Positions 1-7,723 of a stretch of DNA of 64,000 bases are shown here, one piece after another. The first letter of the stretch is position 1. Each line of letters starts with the position of its first letter. This DNA is from Rhizobacter sp. Root1221 (GTDB lineage: Bacteria; Pseudomonadota; Gammaproteobacteria; Burkholderiales; Burkholderiaceae_C), in contig NZ_LMDI01000001.1 of the NCBI RefSeq assembly GCF_001425785.1, positions 356,865 to 420,864 on the forward strand. The letters run 5' to 3'. The position numbers and the translations under genes were made by a program. The notes beneath the pieces are model-generated. The model searched no databases. It was given only the letters and a program-made list of their open reading frames with translations, and was not told where the DNA came from.

Positions 1-2
1 GC

Positions 3-557
3 TGGCGTGACAACAACCCGCCGGTGAACAGCAACCCCGCACCCCAACCCGCCTTCGGCGGGGGGCGCGACGACGCCGACCGGGTGCGGCCGGGCATGCG
101 CCCGGGGTTCCCCACCGACCCGGGCCGGCCCACGCCCACGCCGTCGCCGCGAGACGATCGCTGGCGCCAGCTGCGCCCGGCGGCGCCCCAACCGGAGCCC
201 CAGCAGCCCGCGCCGCGCATCGAGACCACGCGGCCGGCACAGGATCCCGATGCGCACCGCCCGGGTGGGTTCAACCACATGCGGCCCCATCCGCAGGTGC
301 AGCAGCCGCAGGCCCAGCAACCGCAGGCCCAGCAGCCACGGCCGCAACCGCAACCCATGCCGGCACCCCAGGTGCAGCCACGGCCGCAACCGCAACCGCA
401 GCCCATGCCTGCACCCCAGGTGCAGCCGCGCCCACAACCCCAGCCGCAGCCGCAGGCACAACCCGCGCCGCAGCGCGGGCCGGGCGGCGGGGAAGGGCAG
501 CAGCGTGGCGGCGATCAGCGCCGCGACGAAGGCCCGCGCCACCGCCGCATGGACTGA
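3..557 (+). CDS. C-terminal part of a proline/glutamine-rich protein (5' end outside window)
   Basis: The frame is open from the left edge (W-R-D-N-N-P-P...) and stops at 557, so only the tail of a longer protein is seen. The tail is almost entirely Pro, Gln and Arg, with a repeated QPRPQPQ...PMPAPQV unit around 340-430, and ends in a basic His/Arg patch (HRRMD). No folded domain is visible. Burkholderiales have secreted DUF6600-type proteins with similar Pro/Gln tails after a WRDNNP-like stretch; that identification is a guess. Function unknown. Confidence 0.6.
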   Translation, partial: WRDNNPPVNSNPAPQPAFGGGRDDADRVRPGMRPGFPTDPGRPTPTPSPRDDRWRQLRPAAPQPEPQQPAPRIETTRPAQDPDAHRPGGFNHMRPHPQVQQPQAQQPQAQQPRPQPQPMPAPQVQPRPQPQPQPMPAPQVQPRPQPQPQPQAQPAPQRGPGGGEGQQRGGDQRRDEGPRHRRMD

Positions 558-567
558 CGGCCGCTGC

Positions 568-1224
568 TCAGCGCAGCAGCGGTTTGAGGGCCGGCCACAC
601 GTTGGCGAGCATCGTGGGGTGGGCTTCCTCGCGCGGGTGGATGCGATCGGACTGGAAGTTTGCCTCGGCGTTCGGCACGTCGGCCACCCCGCGCAGCAGG
701 AATGGCACCAGGGCGGCCTGCTCGTCGCGGGCCACCTCGGAGAACACCGCACCGAAATCGGCCGCGTACTTGCGCCCATAGTTCGGGGGCATCTGCATGC
801 CCACCACGACCACCTGGGCACCCGCCTCGCGTGCGCTGCGCGCCATGAACACGAGGTTCTCTCGGGTCATGGCCAGCGGCAGCCCTCGCAACGCGTCGTT
901 GGCGCCCAGTTCGAGGATCACGATGTTCGGGGTGTGGCGCTTCAGCAGCGCCGGCAGGCGTGATCGCCCACCGGACGTGGTGTCACCGCTGATGCTCGCG
1001 TTGACCACCTTCGCGCCGATCTTCTGCTGAGCCAGTTGCTGCTCCAGCAGCGCTACCCAGCCCTTGCCCCGGGTGAGGCCGTACTCGGCCGACAAGCTGT
1101 CGCCCACCACGAGAATCACCGGTGCCGTGCCATCCGGCGTGGCCGCGAATGCCATGCCCCCAGCAACGGCGAGCGATAGCAAGGTACATTGCTTCAGCAG
1201 TTGCCTGCGTGTCCTGTTTTCCAT
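568..1224 (-). CDS. tesA: Periplasmic arylesterase / acyl-CoA thioesterase I (GDSL/SGNH hydrolase)
   Basis: A 218-residue SGNH hydrolase. Block I is VVGDSLSAEYGL with the nucleophilic Ser, a GAND block III follows (ELGANDALRG), and the C-terminal Asp-His pair is in DRIHPREEAH. The N-terminus (RTRRQLLKQ, hydrophobic stretch, AFA cleavage site) is a signal peptide, possibly Tat type because of the twin Arg. The family hydrolyses acyl thioesters, aryl esters and lysophospholipids in the periplasm. An AGGAG Shine-Dalgarno sits 8 nt before the ATG. It is divergent from a ybbA-type ABC ATPase, the same pairing as in E. coli, with only 18 bp between the two start codons. Confidence 0.93.
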   Translation of the reverse strand: MENRTRRQLLKQCTLLSLAVAGGMAFAATPDGTAPVILVVGDSLSAEYGLTRGKGWVALLEQQLAQQKIGAKVVNASISGDTTSGGRSRLPALLKRHTPNIVILELGANDALRGLPLAMTRENLVFMARSAREAGAQVVVVGMQMPPNYGRKYAADFGAVFSEVARDEQAALVPFLLRGVADVPNAEANFQSDRIHPREEAHPTMLANVWPALKPLLR

Positions 1225-1242
1225 CCCTGACTCCTACCTTCC

Positions 1243-1935
1243 ATGGCCGACCCCATCATCGCTGTCCAGCACGTGACCAAGCAGGTGCACGACACCAGCG
1301 GTTTGCTGACGATACTCCACGACATCGACTTCAGCCTCGAGGCCCGCGAATCCGCGGCCATCGTGGGCGCGTCGGGCTCGGGCAAGAGCACGCTGCTGTC
1401 GATCATCGCGGGCTTGGACACCCCCTCCGCGGGAACAGTTCGCCTCGGCGGCACCGATTTGTTCGCCATCGACGAAGACGAACGTGCCGCGGTGCGGGCG
1501 GCCCGCCTCGGTTTCGTGTTCCAGAGCTTCCAGCTGCTGGCCAACCTGAACGCACTCGAGAACGTGATGCTGCCGCTCGAGCTGCAGGGCCGCGCCGACG
1601 CGCGGGCGCAGGCCACCGAGATGCTCAAGCGCGTGGGCCTCGGCGAACGGCTCAGCCACTACCCACGGGTGCTGTCCGGTGGCGAGCAGCAGCGCGTGGC
1701 GTTGGCCCGGGCCTTCGTGGTGCGGCCGGCCGTGTTGCTGGCCGACGAACCCACGGGCAGCCTCGACTTCGCCACGGGCGAGCGGGTGATGCAGCTGATG
1801 TTCGACCTCAACCGCGAAGCCGGCACCACGCTCGTGCTCGTCACCCACGACCGTGCCATCGCGGCACGTTGCGACCGGCAACTCCGCATCGAGGCCGGCC
1901 GGCTCGAATTGCCCGTGCCCGTGCCGGCGCTCTGA
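1243..1935 (+). CDS. ybbA: ABC transporter ATP-binding protein, YbbA/LolD family
   Basis: A 230-residue single ABC ATPase domain: Walker A GASGSGKST, Q-loop FVFQSFQLL, signature LSGGEQQR, Walker B VLLADEPTG, and H-loop VTHD. It is closest in kind to the MacB/LolD/YbbA group that works with FtsX-like permeases. In E. coli ybbA is followed by the large permease gene ybbP; here the gene is followed directly by a strong hairpin and a convergent gene, so the permease partner is not adjacent. Because its ATG is 18 bp from the tesA start, its promoter must overlap the tesA coding sequence. The substrate cannot be read from the sequence. Confidence 0.9.
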   Translation: MADPIIAVQHVTKQVHDTSGLLTILHDIDFSLEARESAAIVGASGSGKSTLLSIIAGLDTPSAGTVRLGGTDLFAIDEDERAAVRAARLGFVFQSFQLLANLNALENVMLPLELQGRADARAQATEMLKRVGLGERLSHYPRVLSGGEQQRVALARAFVVRPAVLLADEPTGSLDFATGERVMQLMFDLNREAGTTLVLVTHDRAIAARCDRQLRIEAGRLELPVPVPAL

Positions 1936-1950
1936 CGGCGCCCTGGAAAT

Positions 1951-1980
1951 ACCAAAGGGCGCCCGAAGGCGCCCTTTGGT
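1951..1980. terminator. Bidirectional hairpin terminator between convergent genes
   Basis: A perfect 13-bp inverted repeat (ACCAAAGGGCGCC and its complement) with a CGAA tetraloop lies between the ybbA stop and the stop of the minus-strand parvulin gene. T-tracts on both sides are short, so it may act as a bidirectional terminator or as an RNA 3'-end stabiliser. Confidence 0.75.
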
Positions 1981-1998
1981 TGTCGAGCCGTTGGTGTA

Positions 1999-2838
1999 TC
2001 AGCCCGCGGGCTGGAACTTGTACGTCGTCTTCGACTTGGCCTTGATCTCGTCACGGAAGTCGGTGAGGCGCTTCTGGTTCAGGCTTTGCTGGATCTGGGG
2101 GCGCACCTCGTCGAGCGACGGCGGTTTGGCGTCGCGGGTGTCGTCGAGCTTGATGATGTGGAAGCCGAACTGGGACTTGACCGGCTCCTGGGTCATCTCA
2201 CCCTTCTTCAGCTTCACGAGGGCCTGCGAGAACTCGGGCACGTAGGAGTTGGGGTTGGCCCAGTCCAGGTCGCCGCCTTCCTTGCCGGACCCCGGGTCCT
2301 TCGAGTGTTTCTTCGCGAGGTCCTCGAACTTGGCGCCGGCCTTGATCTTGGCGATCAGGTCCTTCGCCTCGTCTTCCTTGTCGACGAGGATGTGGCGCGC
2401 ACGGAATTCGCTGCCACCGGCTTGCGCCACGAACTTCTCGTACTCGGCCTTGATGTCTTCGTCGGTGACCGGGTTGCTCTTCTGGTAGTCGACGAAGAGT
2501 TCGCGGATCAGGATGCCCTGGCGAGCCAGTTCGATCTGGTCGAGGTATTCCTTGCGGGAAGACAGGCCACGGCGCACGGCTTCCTGGACGAACATCTCGC
2601 GCAGCACCACCTCGTCGCGGACCTGGGTTTCGAGTTCAGGGGTGCGCGGCTGCTGCCCTTGGCGCGTGGCCTGCTGAAGGAGGGCGTCGACCCGGGACTG
2701 CGGCACGGGCTTGCCGTTCACGGTCGTGACGTTCTGCGCATCGGTCGCGGACGGGGCGGTGCTGTGCTGGCAGGCAGTGGCCAGCAACACACATGTCCCC
2801 AGCAACGAGGCGCGGGCGACAACGGACAGCTTCTTCAT
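1999..2838 (-). CDS. Peptidyl-prolyl cis-trans isomerase, parvulin (PpiC) type lipoprotein
   Basis: A 279-residue protein with a lipoprotein signal (basic start MKKLSVVARAS, hydrophobic core, lipobox near LLATACQ), a SurA/PrsA-like helical chaperone region, and a parvulin domain at about 135-235. The parvulin domain shows FRARHILV, DLAKKHSKDPGSGKEGGDL and FGFHIIKLDD. The Met at 2838 was chosen because it begins the signal peptide and has GAAAGG about 10 nt upstream; the frame is open further upstream but that part does not look coding. The family folds exported proteins in the periplasm. It is the last gene of the msrB-yciB-bolA-ppiC run. Confidence 0.9.
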   Translation of the reverse strand: MKKLSVVARASLLGTCVLLATACQHSTAPSATDAQNVTTVNGKPVPQSRVDALLQQATRQGQQPRTPELETQVRDEVVLREMFVQEAVRRGLSSRKEYLDQIELARQGILIRELFVDYQKSNPVTDEDIKAEYEKFVAQAGGSEFRARHILVDKEDEAKDLIAKIKAGAKFEDLAKKHSKDPGSGKEGGDLDWANPNSYVPEFSQALVKLKKGEMTQEPVKSQFGFHIIKLDDTRDAKPPSLDEVRPQIQQSLNQKRLTDFRDEIKAKSKTTYKFQPAG

Positions 2839-2914
2839 GGGCAAGTGGCCTTTCAAGGGGGATCGGGGGTGGGGACTGCCGTTGCGGCGCCGCACAACAG
2901 GGCGCGGTGATTGG

Positions 2915-3178
2915 CTAGTCGCCAGGGGCGCGGGCGTCGATGGCAAGCGCGTGGATACCGCGCGGAATCAAGAGGTAAAGCGCATCATAAACGAGCCGAT
3001 GGCGCTTCAGCCGTGACAATTGGTTGAACCGGTCGCTGACCACCAGCACGTGGAAATGCCGGCCTTCCCGGGCACCGGCATGGCCCGCGTGCAGGTGGCT
3101 GTCGTCGCGCACCTCGAGGGTTTGCGGCGCCAGCGCCTCGCGCAACGCGGCTTCGATGTCGGCACTGGACACAGGCAT
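2915..3178 (-). CDS. BolA family protein
   Basis: An 87-residue BolA/YrbA-like protein. It has the conserved ...SHLHAGH...GRHFHVLVVSDRF core, RLKRHRLVYDAL and the C-terminal IPRGIHALAI segment. Family members bind monothiol glutaredoxins and Fe-S clusters and affect envelope and stress physiology. The start is set by the ATG two bases after the yciB stop, so the two are co-transcribed. A longer open frame continues into yciB in another reading and is not coding. Confidence 0.92.
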   Translation of the reverse strand: MPVSSADIEAALREALAPQTLEVRDDSHLHAGHAGAREGRHFHVLVVSDRFNQLSRLKRHRLVYDALYLLIPRGIHALAIDARAPGD

Positions 3179-3180
3179 GG

Positions 3181-3834
3181 TCAGGCCGCGTCCTTCGGTG
3201 CGCTGCCGGCCTCGGCCGAGTCGTCCTTCAGGTGCTTGCCGAGGTACAGCCCCTGCGCCACCATGAAGACCAGCATCAGCCCGGTGATGCCGAAGAGCTT
3301 GAAGTTGACCCACGTGGCGGTTTCGAAGCTGTAGGCCACGTAGAGATTCAGCAGGCCCATCAGGCCGAAGAAGGCCACCCAGGCGAAGTTCAGCCGCTGC
3401 CACACACCGGGCGGCAGCTCGAACTGCGCGCCCATCAGGGCCTGCACGAGGTTCTTGCGGAAGAAGGTCTGGCTCACCCAGAACGCCAGGCCCATCACCC
3501 AGTAGAGGCCCGTGGGTTTCCACTTGATGAACGTGTCGCTGTGGAACCAGACGGTGGCGGCGCCCAGCACGGTGACGAGCGCCAGGCTCACCCACAGCAT
3601 CGCGTGCACCTTCTGGCGGCGCACCAGCAGCCAGGCGACCTGCGCGAGGGTGGCCACCACCACGACCACGGTGGCCAGCAGCACGGGCGCTTCGTTGGGG
3701 CCCACCACGCCGCCCGACACCATGAAGCCGAGGTGTTCGCTGGCGAACGCGGCGGCCCATTCCTTGTGCCCCTCGCCGTACTTGAACACGGCGAAGAACA
3801 TCAGGATGGGCAGGAAATCGAGTAGCAGTTTCAT
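3181..3834 (-). CDS. yciB: Inner-membrane septation protein A (YciB/IspZ family)
   Basis: A 217-residue polytopic membrane protein beginning MKLLLDFLPILMFFAVFKY, the typical YciB N-terminus, with about five or six hydrophobic spans and a charged C-terminal tail (KDDSAEAGSAPKDAA). Family members are linked to cell-envelope integrity and division; the biochemical activity is not settled. It lies 16 bp downstream of msrB and 2 bp upstream of bolA, all on the minus strand, suggesting one operon. Confidence 0.93.
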   Translation of the reverse strand: MKLLLDFLPILMFFAVFKYGEGHKEWAAAFASEHLGFMVSGGVVGPNEAPVLLATVVVVVATLAQVAWLLVRRQKVHAMLWVSLALVTVLGAATVWFHSDTFIKWKPTGLYWVMGLAFWVSQTFFRKNLVQALMGAQFELPPGVWQRLNFAWVAFFGLMGLLNLYVAYSFETATWVNFKLFGITGLMLVFMVAQGLYLGKHLKDDSAEAGSAPKDAA

Positions 3835-3850
3835 CAGGTGGGCCGGAAGG

Positions 3851-4264
3851 TCATTTCGGTTCGAAGTCTATCGCGGCCGAGTTGATGCAAAAGCGCTCGC
3901 CGGTGGGTTCGGGGCCATCGGGGAAGACGTGGCCCAGGTGCGAGCCGCAATTGTTGCAGCGCACCTCGACCCTCACCATGCCGTGGCCGTGGTCCACGAT
4001 GCGTTCGACAACCTCGCTGTTGACCGGTTCCCAGTAGCTGGGCCAGCCGCAGCCCGCGTCGAACTTGGTGGCGGACTCGAACAGCGGCGTGCCGCAGCCG
4101 ACGCAGTTGTAGTGGCCGGCCTGGAAGTGGTCCCAGTACTTGCCGGTGAAGGCGCGTTCGGTGGCGGCGTGACGGGCCACCTCGTATTGGATGGGGTCGA
4201 GCTGCGCGCGCCACTCGGCGTCGGTCTTCTGCACCTTGCGGGGCTTGTTGTCAGGGGTACTCAT
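3851..4264 (-). CDS. msrB: Peptide-methionine (R)-S-oxide reductase
   Basis: A 137-residue MsrB. It reduces methionine-R-sulfoxide in proteins. Two CxxC pairs (CVGC, CNNC) form the structural zinc site, and the catalytic Cys is in [11 protein letters not shown]. The Met at 4264 was chosen because its ATG shares bases with the selO stop (ATGA), implying translational coupling. The frame upstream of it lies inside selO. No separate MsrA domain is present. Being coupled to SelO, another redox-linked enzyme, suggests a shared oxidative-stress role. Confidence 0.95.
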   Translation of the reverse strand: MSTPDNKPRKVQKTDAEWRAQLDPIQYEVARHAATERAFTGKYWDHFQAGHYNCVGCGTPLFESATKFDAGCGWPSYWEPVNSEVVERIVDHGHGMVRVEVRCNNCGSHLGHVFPDGPEPTGERFCINSAAIDFEPK

Positions 4265-5751
4265 GATGAACAGGACACCTCGATCTGGTTCGCCCATGCG
4301 GGCGGGAAATCGGCATACGCCGACCATTCAGGTTGTTCGTCGTACGGCCGGGCAAGGATCTGACAAAGGCGCTCGACCTCGGAAAAATTGCCCTGCCGGG
4401 CGTCTCGGATCGCCACTTCGGCCAGATGGTTCCGCAGCACGTACTTGGGGTTGGCCCGGTTCATTCGCAAGGCCCGCTCGGTGTCGTCGCTGCCTTCCTC
4501 GGCCAGGCGGCCGCGGTAGCGGGTGGCCCACGCGTCGAAGGCCTCGCGGTCGATGAACAGGTCCCGGATGGCCGCGTTGTCGGCGCCGGCGGTGGTGCCG
4601 AACCCGGCCAGGCGGCGGAACGCGATGGTGTAGTCGGTGCGGTCGGCCGCCATGCGTTCCAGCAGGCCTTCGACCAGCTGGTGGTCGCCTTCCTGGCGCG
4701 TGGCAAGACCCAGTTTCGCGCGCATCCGGGCCATCAGCGCGTCGGGGAACGCCGTCTTGTAGCGTTCGAGGGCACCCAGCGCAGCGTCGCTGTCACCGAT
4801 GAGGGGCATCAGGCCCTGGGCCAGGGCGTGCAGGTTCCAGAACGCCACGTGGGGCTGGCGCGCGTAGGCGTACCGGCCCTGGTGGTCGGAGTGGTTGCAG
4901 ATGTGGCCCGGGTCGAACGCATCGAGGAAGCCGAACGGACCGTAGTCGATCGTGAGGCCCAGGATCGACATGTTGTCGGTGTTCATCACGCCGTGGCAGA
5001 ACCCCACGGCCTGCCAGTCGGCCATCAGCGACGCGGTGCGCTCGGTGACCGCCTCCAGCAGCGCCACCACCGGCTGCGCGGCCTCGCGGCAGGCGGGGTA
5101 CAGCGTGTCGATGGTGAAGTCGGCCAGCTGCTGCAGGGCAGCCGGGTCTTCGGCGGTGTGGGCGAAGTGCTCGAAGTGGCCGAAGCGGATGAAGCTCGGG
5201 GCCACGCGGGTGACCACCGCCGCGGTCTCGACCTCCTCGCGCCGCACGGGCAGCCGCGAGCCGGTGATGCACAGCGCACGGGTGGTGGGCACGCCCAGCC
5301 CGGCCATGGCCTCGGAGCAGAGGAATTCACGGATGGATGAGCGCAGCACCGCGCGGCCGTCCCCCATGCGGGAGTAGGGGGTGAGTCCGGCGCCCTTGAG
5401 CTGCAGCTCCATCGGGCCGGCTGGCGTGGCCATCTCGCCGAGCCACAGCGCACGGCCGTCGCCCAGCTGCCCGGCCCACACGCCGAACTGGTGGCCGCTG
5501 TACACCGAGGCGAGCGGGTTCATGCCGGTGGCCAGCGTGTTGCCGCTCAGGGCCGCGAGGGTGTCGGCATCGCCGGGCCGTTCTGCGGGCAAACCGAGCA
5601 GGCGCGCGCACTCGGGGCTCCAGGCGACCCAGTGCGGGTCGGGCATGCCTTGCGGAGGGAGTGGCGTGAAAAACGCGGGTCCGAGGGACTGGAACCGGTT
5701 GGGCCACTGCGCGCTCGCAAAGGAGCCCGTGGCGTCGACGACAGCATTCAT
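4261..5751 (-). CDS. selO: Protein adenylyltransferase SelO (YdiU)
   Basis: A 496-residue SelO pseudokinase, near the family's usual length. It transfers AMP from ATP to Ser/Thr/Tyr of targets, including glutaredoxin in E. coli. Visible motifs are the Gly-rich [39 protein letters not shown], and the metal-binding [13 protein letters not shown] and [11 protein letters not shown] segments. The C-terminus is SCSS, where eukaryotic SelO carries selenocysteine. It precedes and overlaps msrB by 4 bp on the same strand. Confidence 0.95.
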   Translation of the reverse strand: MNAVVDATGSFASAQWPNRFQSLGPAFFTPLPPQGMPDPHWVAWSPECARLLGLPAERPGDADTLAALSGNTLATGMNPLASVYSGHQFGVWAGQLGDGRALWLGEMATPAGPMELQLKGAGLTPYSRMGDGRAVLRSSIREFLCSEAMAGLGVPTTRALCITGSRLPVRREEVETAAVVTRVAPSFIRFGHFEHFAHTAEDPAALQQLADFTIDTLYPACREAAQPVVALLEAVTERTASLMADWQAVGFCHGVMNTDNMSILGLTIDYGPFGFLDAFDPGHICNHSDHQGRYAYARQPHVAFWNLHALAQGLMPLIGDSDAALGALERYKTAFPDALMARMRAKLGLATRQEGDHQLVEGLLERMAADRTDYTIAFRRLAGFGTTAGADNAAIRDLFIDREAFDAWATRYRGRLAEEGSDDTERALRMNRANPKYVLRNHLAEVAIRDARQGNFSEVERLCQILARPYDEQPEWSAYADFPPAWANQIEVSCSS

Positions 5752-5873
5752 CCGCCAAGTGTAGCCAGCCGCCCGCGGCCGTTTCCCACTAGGGGTAAAC
5801 CGAGGCGGCCCGAGCGCTGTGTGCTTTTTATGATGAGGCGATCGCAGACCCCTGCATATCCCGGAGAACCGCC

Positions 5874-7520
5874 ATGCCGCGCCTGATGGGCCAGATGATG
5901 CAGAACCCTTTGACGATCTCGTCGCTGATCGTGCACGCCGCGCGTCACGCAGGTGACACCGAGATCGTGTCGAAGCGCACCGAGGGTGACCTCCACCGCT
6001 ACACGTACCGCGACGCCGAACTGCGCTCGCGCCAGGTGGCCCAGGCGCTGGCCCGTCTCGGGTGCCAGCCCGGCGACCGCGTGGGCACGCTCGCCTGGAA
6101 CGGCTACCGTCACCTGGAGATCTACTACGGCACGTCCGGGTCGGCGCTGGTGTGCCACACGATCAACCCGCGGCTGTTCCCCGAGCAGATCGCCTGGATC
6201 GTGAACGACGCCCAGGATCAGGTGCTCTTCTTCGACCTGACGTTCCTGCCGCTCGTGGAGAAGCTGGCGGCCGCGCTGCCGTCCATCCGGCACTACGTGC
6301 TGATGACCGACCGCGCGCACATGCCGGCGCAATCCGCCATCCCCGGCCTGCTGTGCTTCGAGGAACTGGTCGAGGCCGAGGACGGCCGGTACGCCTGGCC
6401 CGAGTTCGACGAAAACACGGCATCGAGCATTTGCTACACGTCTGGCACCACCGGCAACCCGAAGGGGGCGGTCTACTCGCACCGGTCCACCGTGCTGCAC
6501 GCGTACGCGTGCGCGTTGCCCGACTCGCTCGGGTGTTCGGCGCGCGACACCATCCTTCCGGTGGTGCCCATGTTCCACGTCAACGCGTGGGGGTTGCCGT
6601 ACTCGTGCCCGCTCGTCGGCGCCAAGCTCGTGTTCCCCGGCCCGCACCTCGACGGCAAGTCGCTGTACGAGCTGTTCGAGAGCGAAGGGGTCACGTTCAG
6701 CGCCGGGGTGCCCACCGTGTGGCTCGGCCTGTTGACACACGTGCAGAAGAACGGGCTGAAGTTCTCGACGTTCACGCGCACGGTGATCGGCGGATCGGCG
6801 TGCCCGCCGGCCATGTTCGACGCGCTGGAGAACGACTTCGGCGTGGAGGTCATCCACGCCTGGGGCATGACCGAGATGTCGCCCATCGGCACGGTTGCCA
6901 AGCTCAATTCGCACCATCGCGGCGCCGATGCGGCCACGCGCCGCAAGCTGCTGCTCACGCAGGGCCGTTCGGTCTACGGGGTGGACATGATGGTGATCGA
7001 CGACGATCTCAAGCCGGTGCCATGGGATGGCACCACGTCGGGCAACCTGGTCGTGCGCGGCCCGTGGGTGATCGACAGCTACTACCGGCAGCCCACGTCG
7101 CCGCTGGTCCAGGTCGATGGGCGATCGTGGTTCCCCACCGGGGACGTGGCCGCCATCGACGCCGACGGGTTCATGCAGATCACCGACCGCAGCAAGGACG
7201 TGATCAAATCCGGGGGCGAGTGGATCAGCTCCATCGACATCGAGAACATCGCGATGTCGCACCCGGCGGTGCACGAGGCGGCGGCCATCGCCTGCCGGCA
7301 CCCGAAGTGGGACGAGCGCCCGCTGCTCGTGGTGGTGCTCAAGCCCGGCGCCACCGCCACGCGGGAGGACCTGCTGAAGTTCTTCGAGGGCCGCATCGCG
7401 AAGTGGCAGGTTCCCGACGATGTGGCCTTCGTGGCCGAGCTTCCCCATACCGCCACCGGAAAAGTGCTGAAGCTCAAGTTGAGGGACCAGTTCAAGGACC
7501 ACCGACTGCCCACGGCATGA
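5874..7520 (+). CDS. Medium/long-chain acyl-CoA synthetase (AMP-forming, FadD/DmdB-like)
   Basis: A 548-residue ANL-superfamily ligase that activates a carboxylic acid to its CoA thioester. The P-loop is [12 protein letters not shown], the A5 region is [10 protein letters not shown]7 includes WFPTGDVA, A8 is [15 protein letters not shown], and the C-terminal catalytic Lys lies in TATGKVLK. The N-terminal layout is like 3-methylthiopropionyl-CoA ligase (DmdB) and related medium-chain ligases; substrate cannot be assigned. A CGGAGAA ribosome-binding site precedes the ATG. It is the first gene of the acyl-CoA degradation region and divergent from selO. Confidence 0.88.
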   Translation: MPRLMGQMMQNPLTISSLIVHAARHAGDTEIVSKRTEGDLHRYTYRDAELRSRQVAQALARLGCQPGDRVGTLAWNGYRHLEIYYGTSGSALVCHTINPRLFPEQIAWIVNDAQDQVLFFDLTFLPLVEKLAAALPSIRHYVLMTDRAHMPAQSAIPGLLCFEELVEAEDGRYAWPEFDENTASSICYTSGTTGNPKGAVYSHRSTVLHAYACALPDSLGCSARDTILPVVPMFHVNAWGLPYSCPLVGAKLVFPGPHLDGKSLYELFESEGVTFSAGVPTVWLGLLTHVQKNGLKFSTFTRTVIGGSACPPAMFDALENDFGVEVIHAWGMTEMSPIGTVAKLNSHHRGADAATRRKLLLTQGRSVYGVDMMVIDDDLKPVPWDGTTSGNLVVRGPWVIDSYYRQPTSPLVQVDGRSWFPTGDVAAIDADGFMQITDRSKDVIKSGGEWISSIDIENIAMSHPAVHEAAAIACRHPKWDERPLLVVVLKPGATATREDLLKFFEGRIAKWQVPDDVAFVAELPHTATGKVLKLKLRDQFKDHRLPTA

Positions 7521-7670
7521 GGGGATGGCTGAGCGTTTTCAGGGGCTCCTGGAAGCGGCCATTCCGCAAGGCGTGGCTGGAGGTCTAACATGCCGGCTGA
7601 CCGGACGCCGAGCCGGCCCTGGTGCGCCGCGTTGTCGCTGGCGAGACAGGTGCCGGCTGTTTCCTTCCTA

Positions 7671-7692
7671 GAATCGCACGATCGTTCGATTC
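7671..7692. promoter_or_regulatory. 22-bp dyad, probable operator of the FadB-type gene
   Basis: GAATCG at 7671-7676 is mirrored by CGATTC at 7687-7692 around the palindromic core ACGATCGT (7678-7685); 20 of 22 positions are symmetric. It lies 31 bp before the ATG at 7724 and overlaps a -10-like TAGAAT at 7669-7674. Such a site would suit a dimeric TetR/FadR-type repressor of beta-oxidation genes. No such regulator gene is in the window. Confidence 0.55.
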
Positions 7693-7723
7693 CTGACCCA
7701 TCCGTCTGCTTGCGAGGAACCCC

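Noticed and set aside
5748-7502. 584-codon minus-strand open frame opposite the acyl-CoA ligase
   Set aside because: His/Gly/Val/Arg-rich shadow of the ligase gene with no start context.
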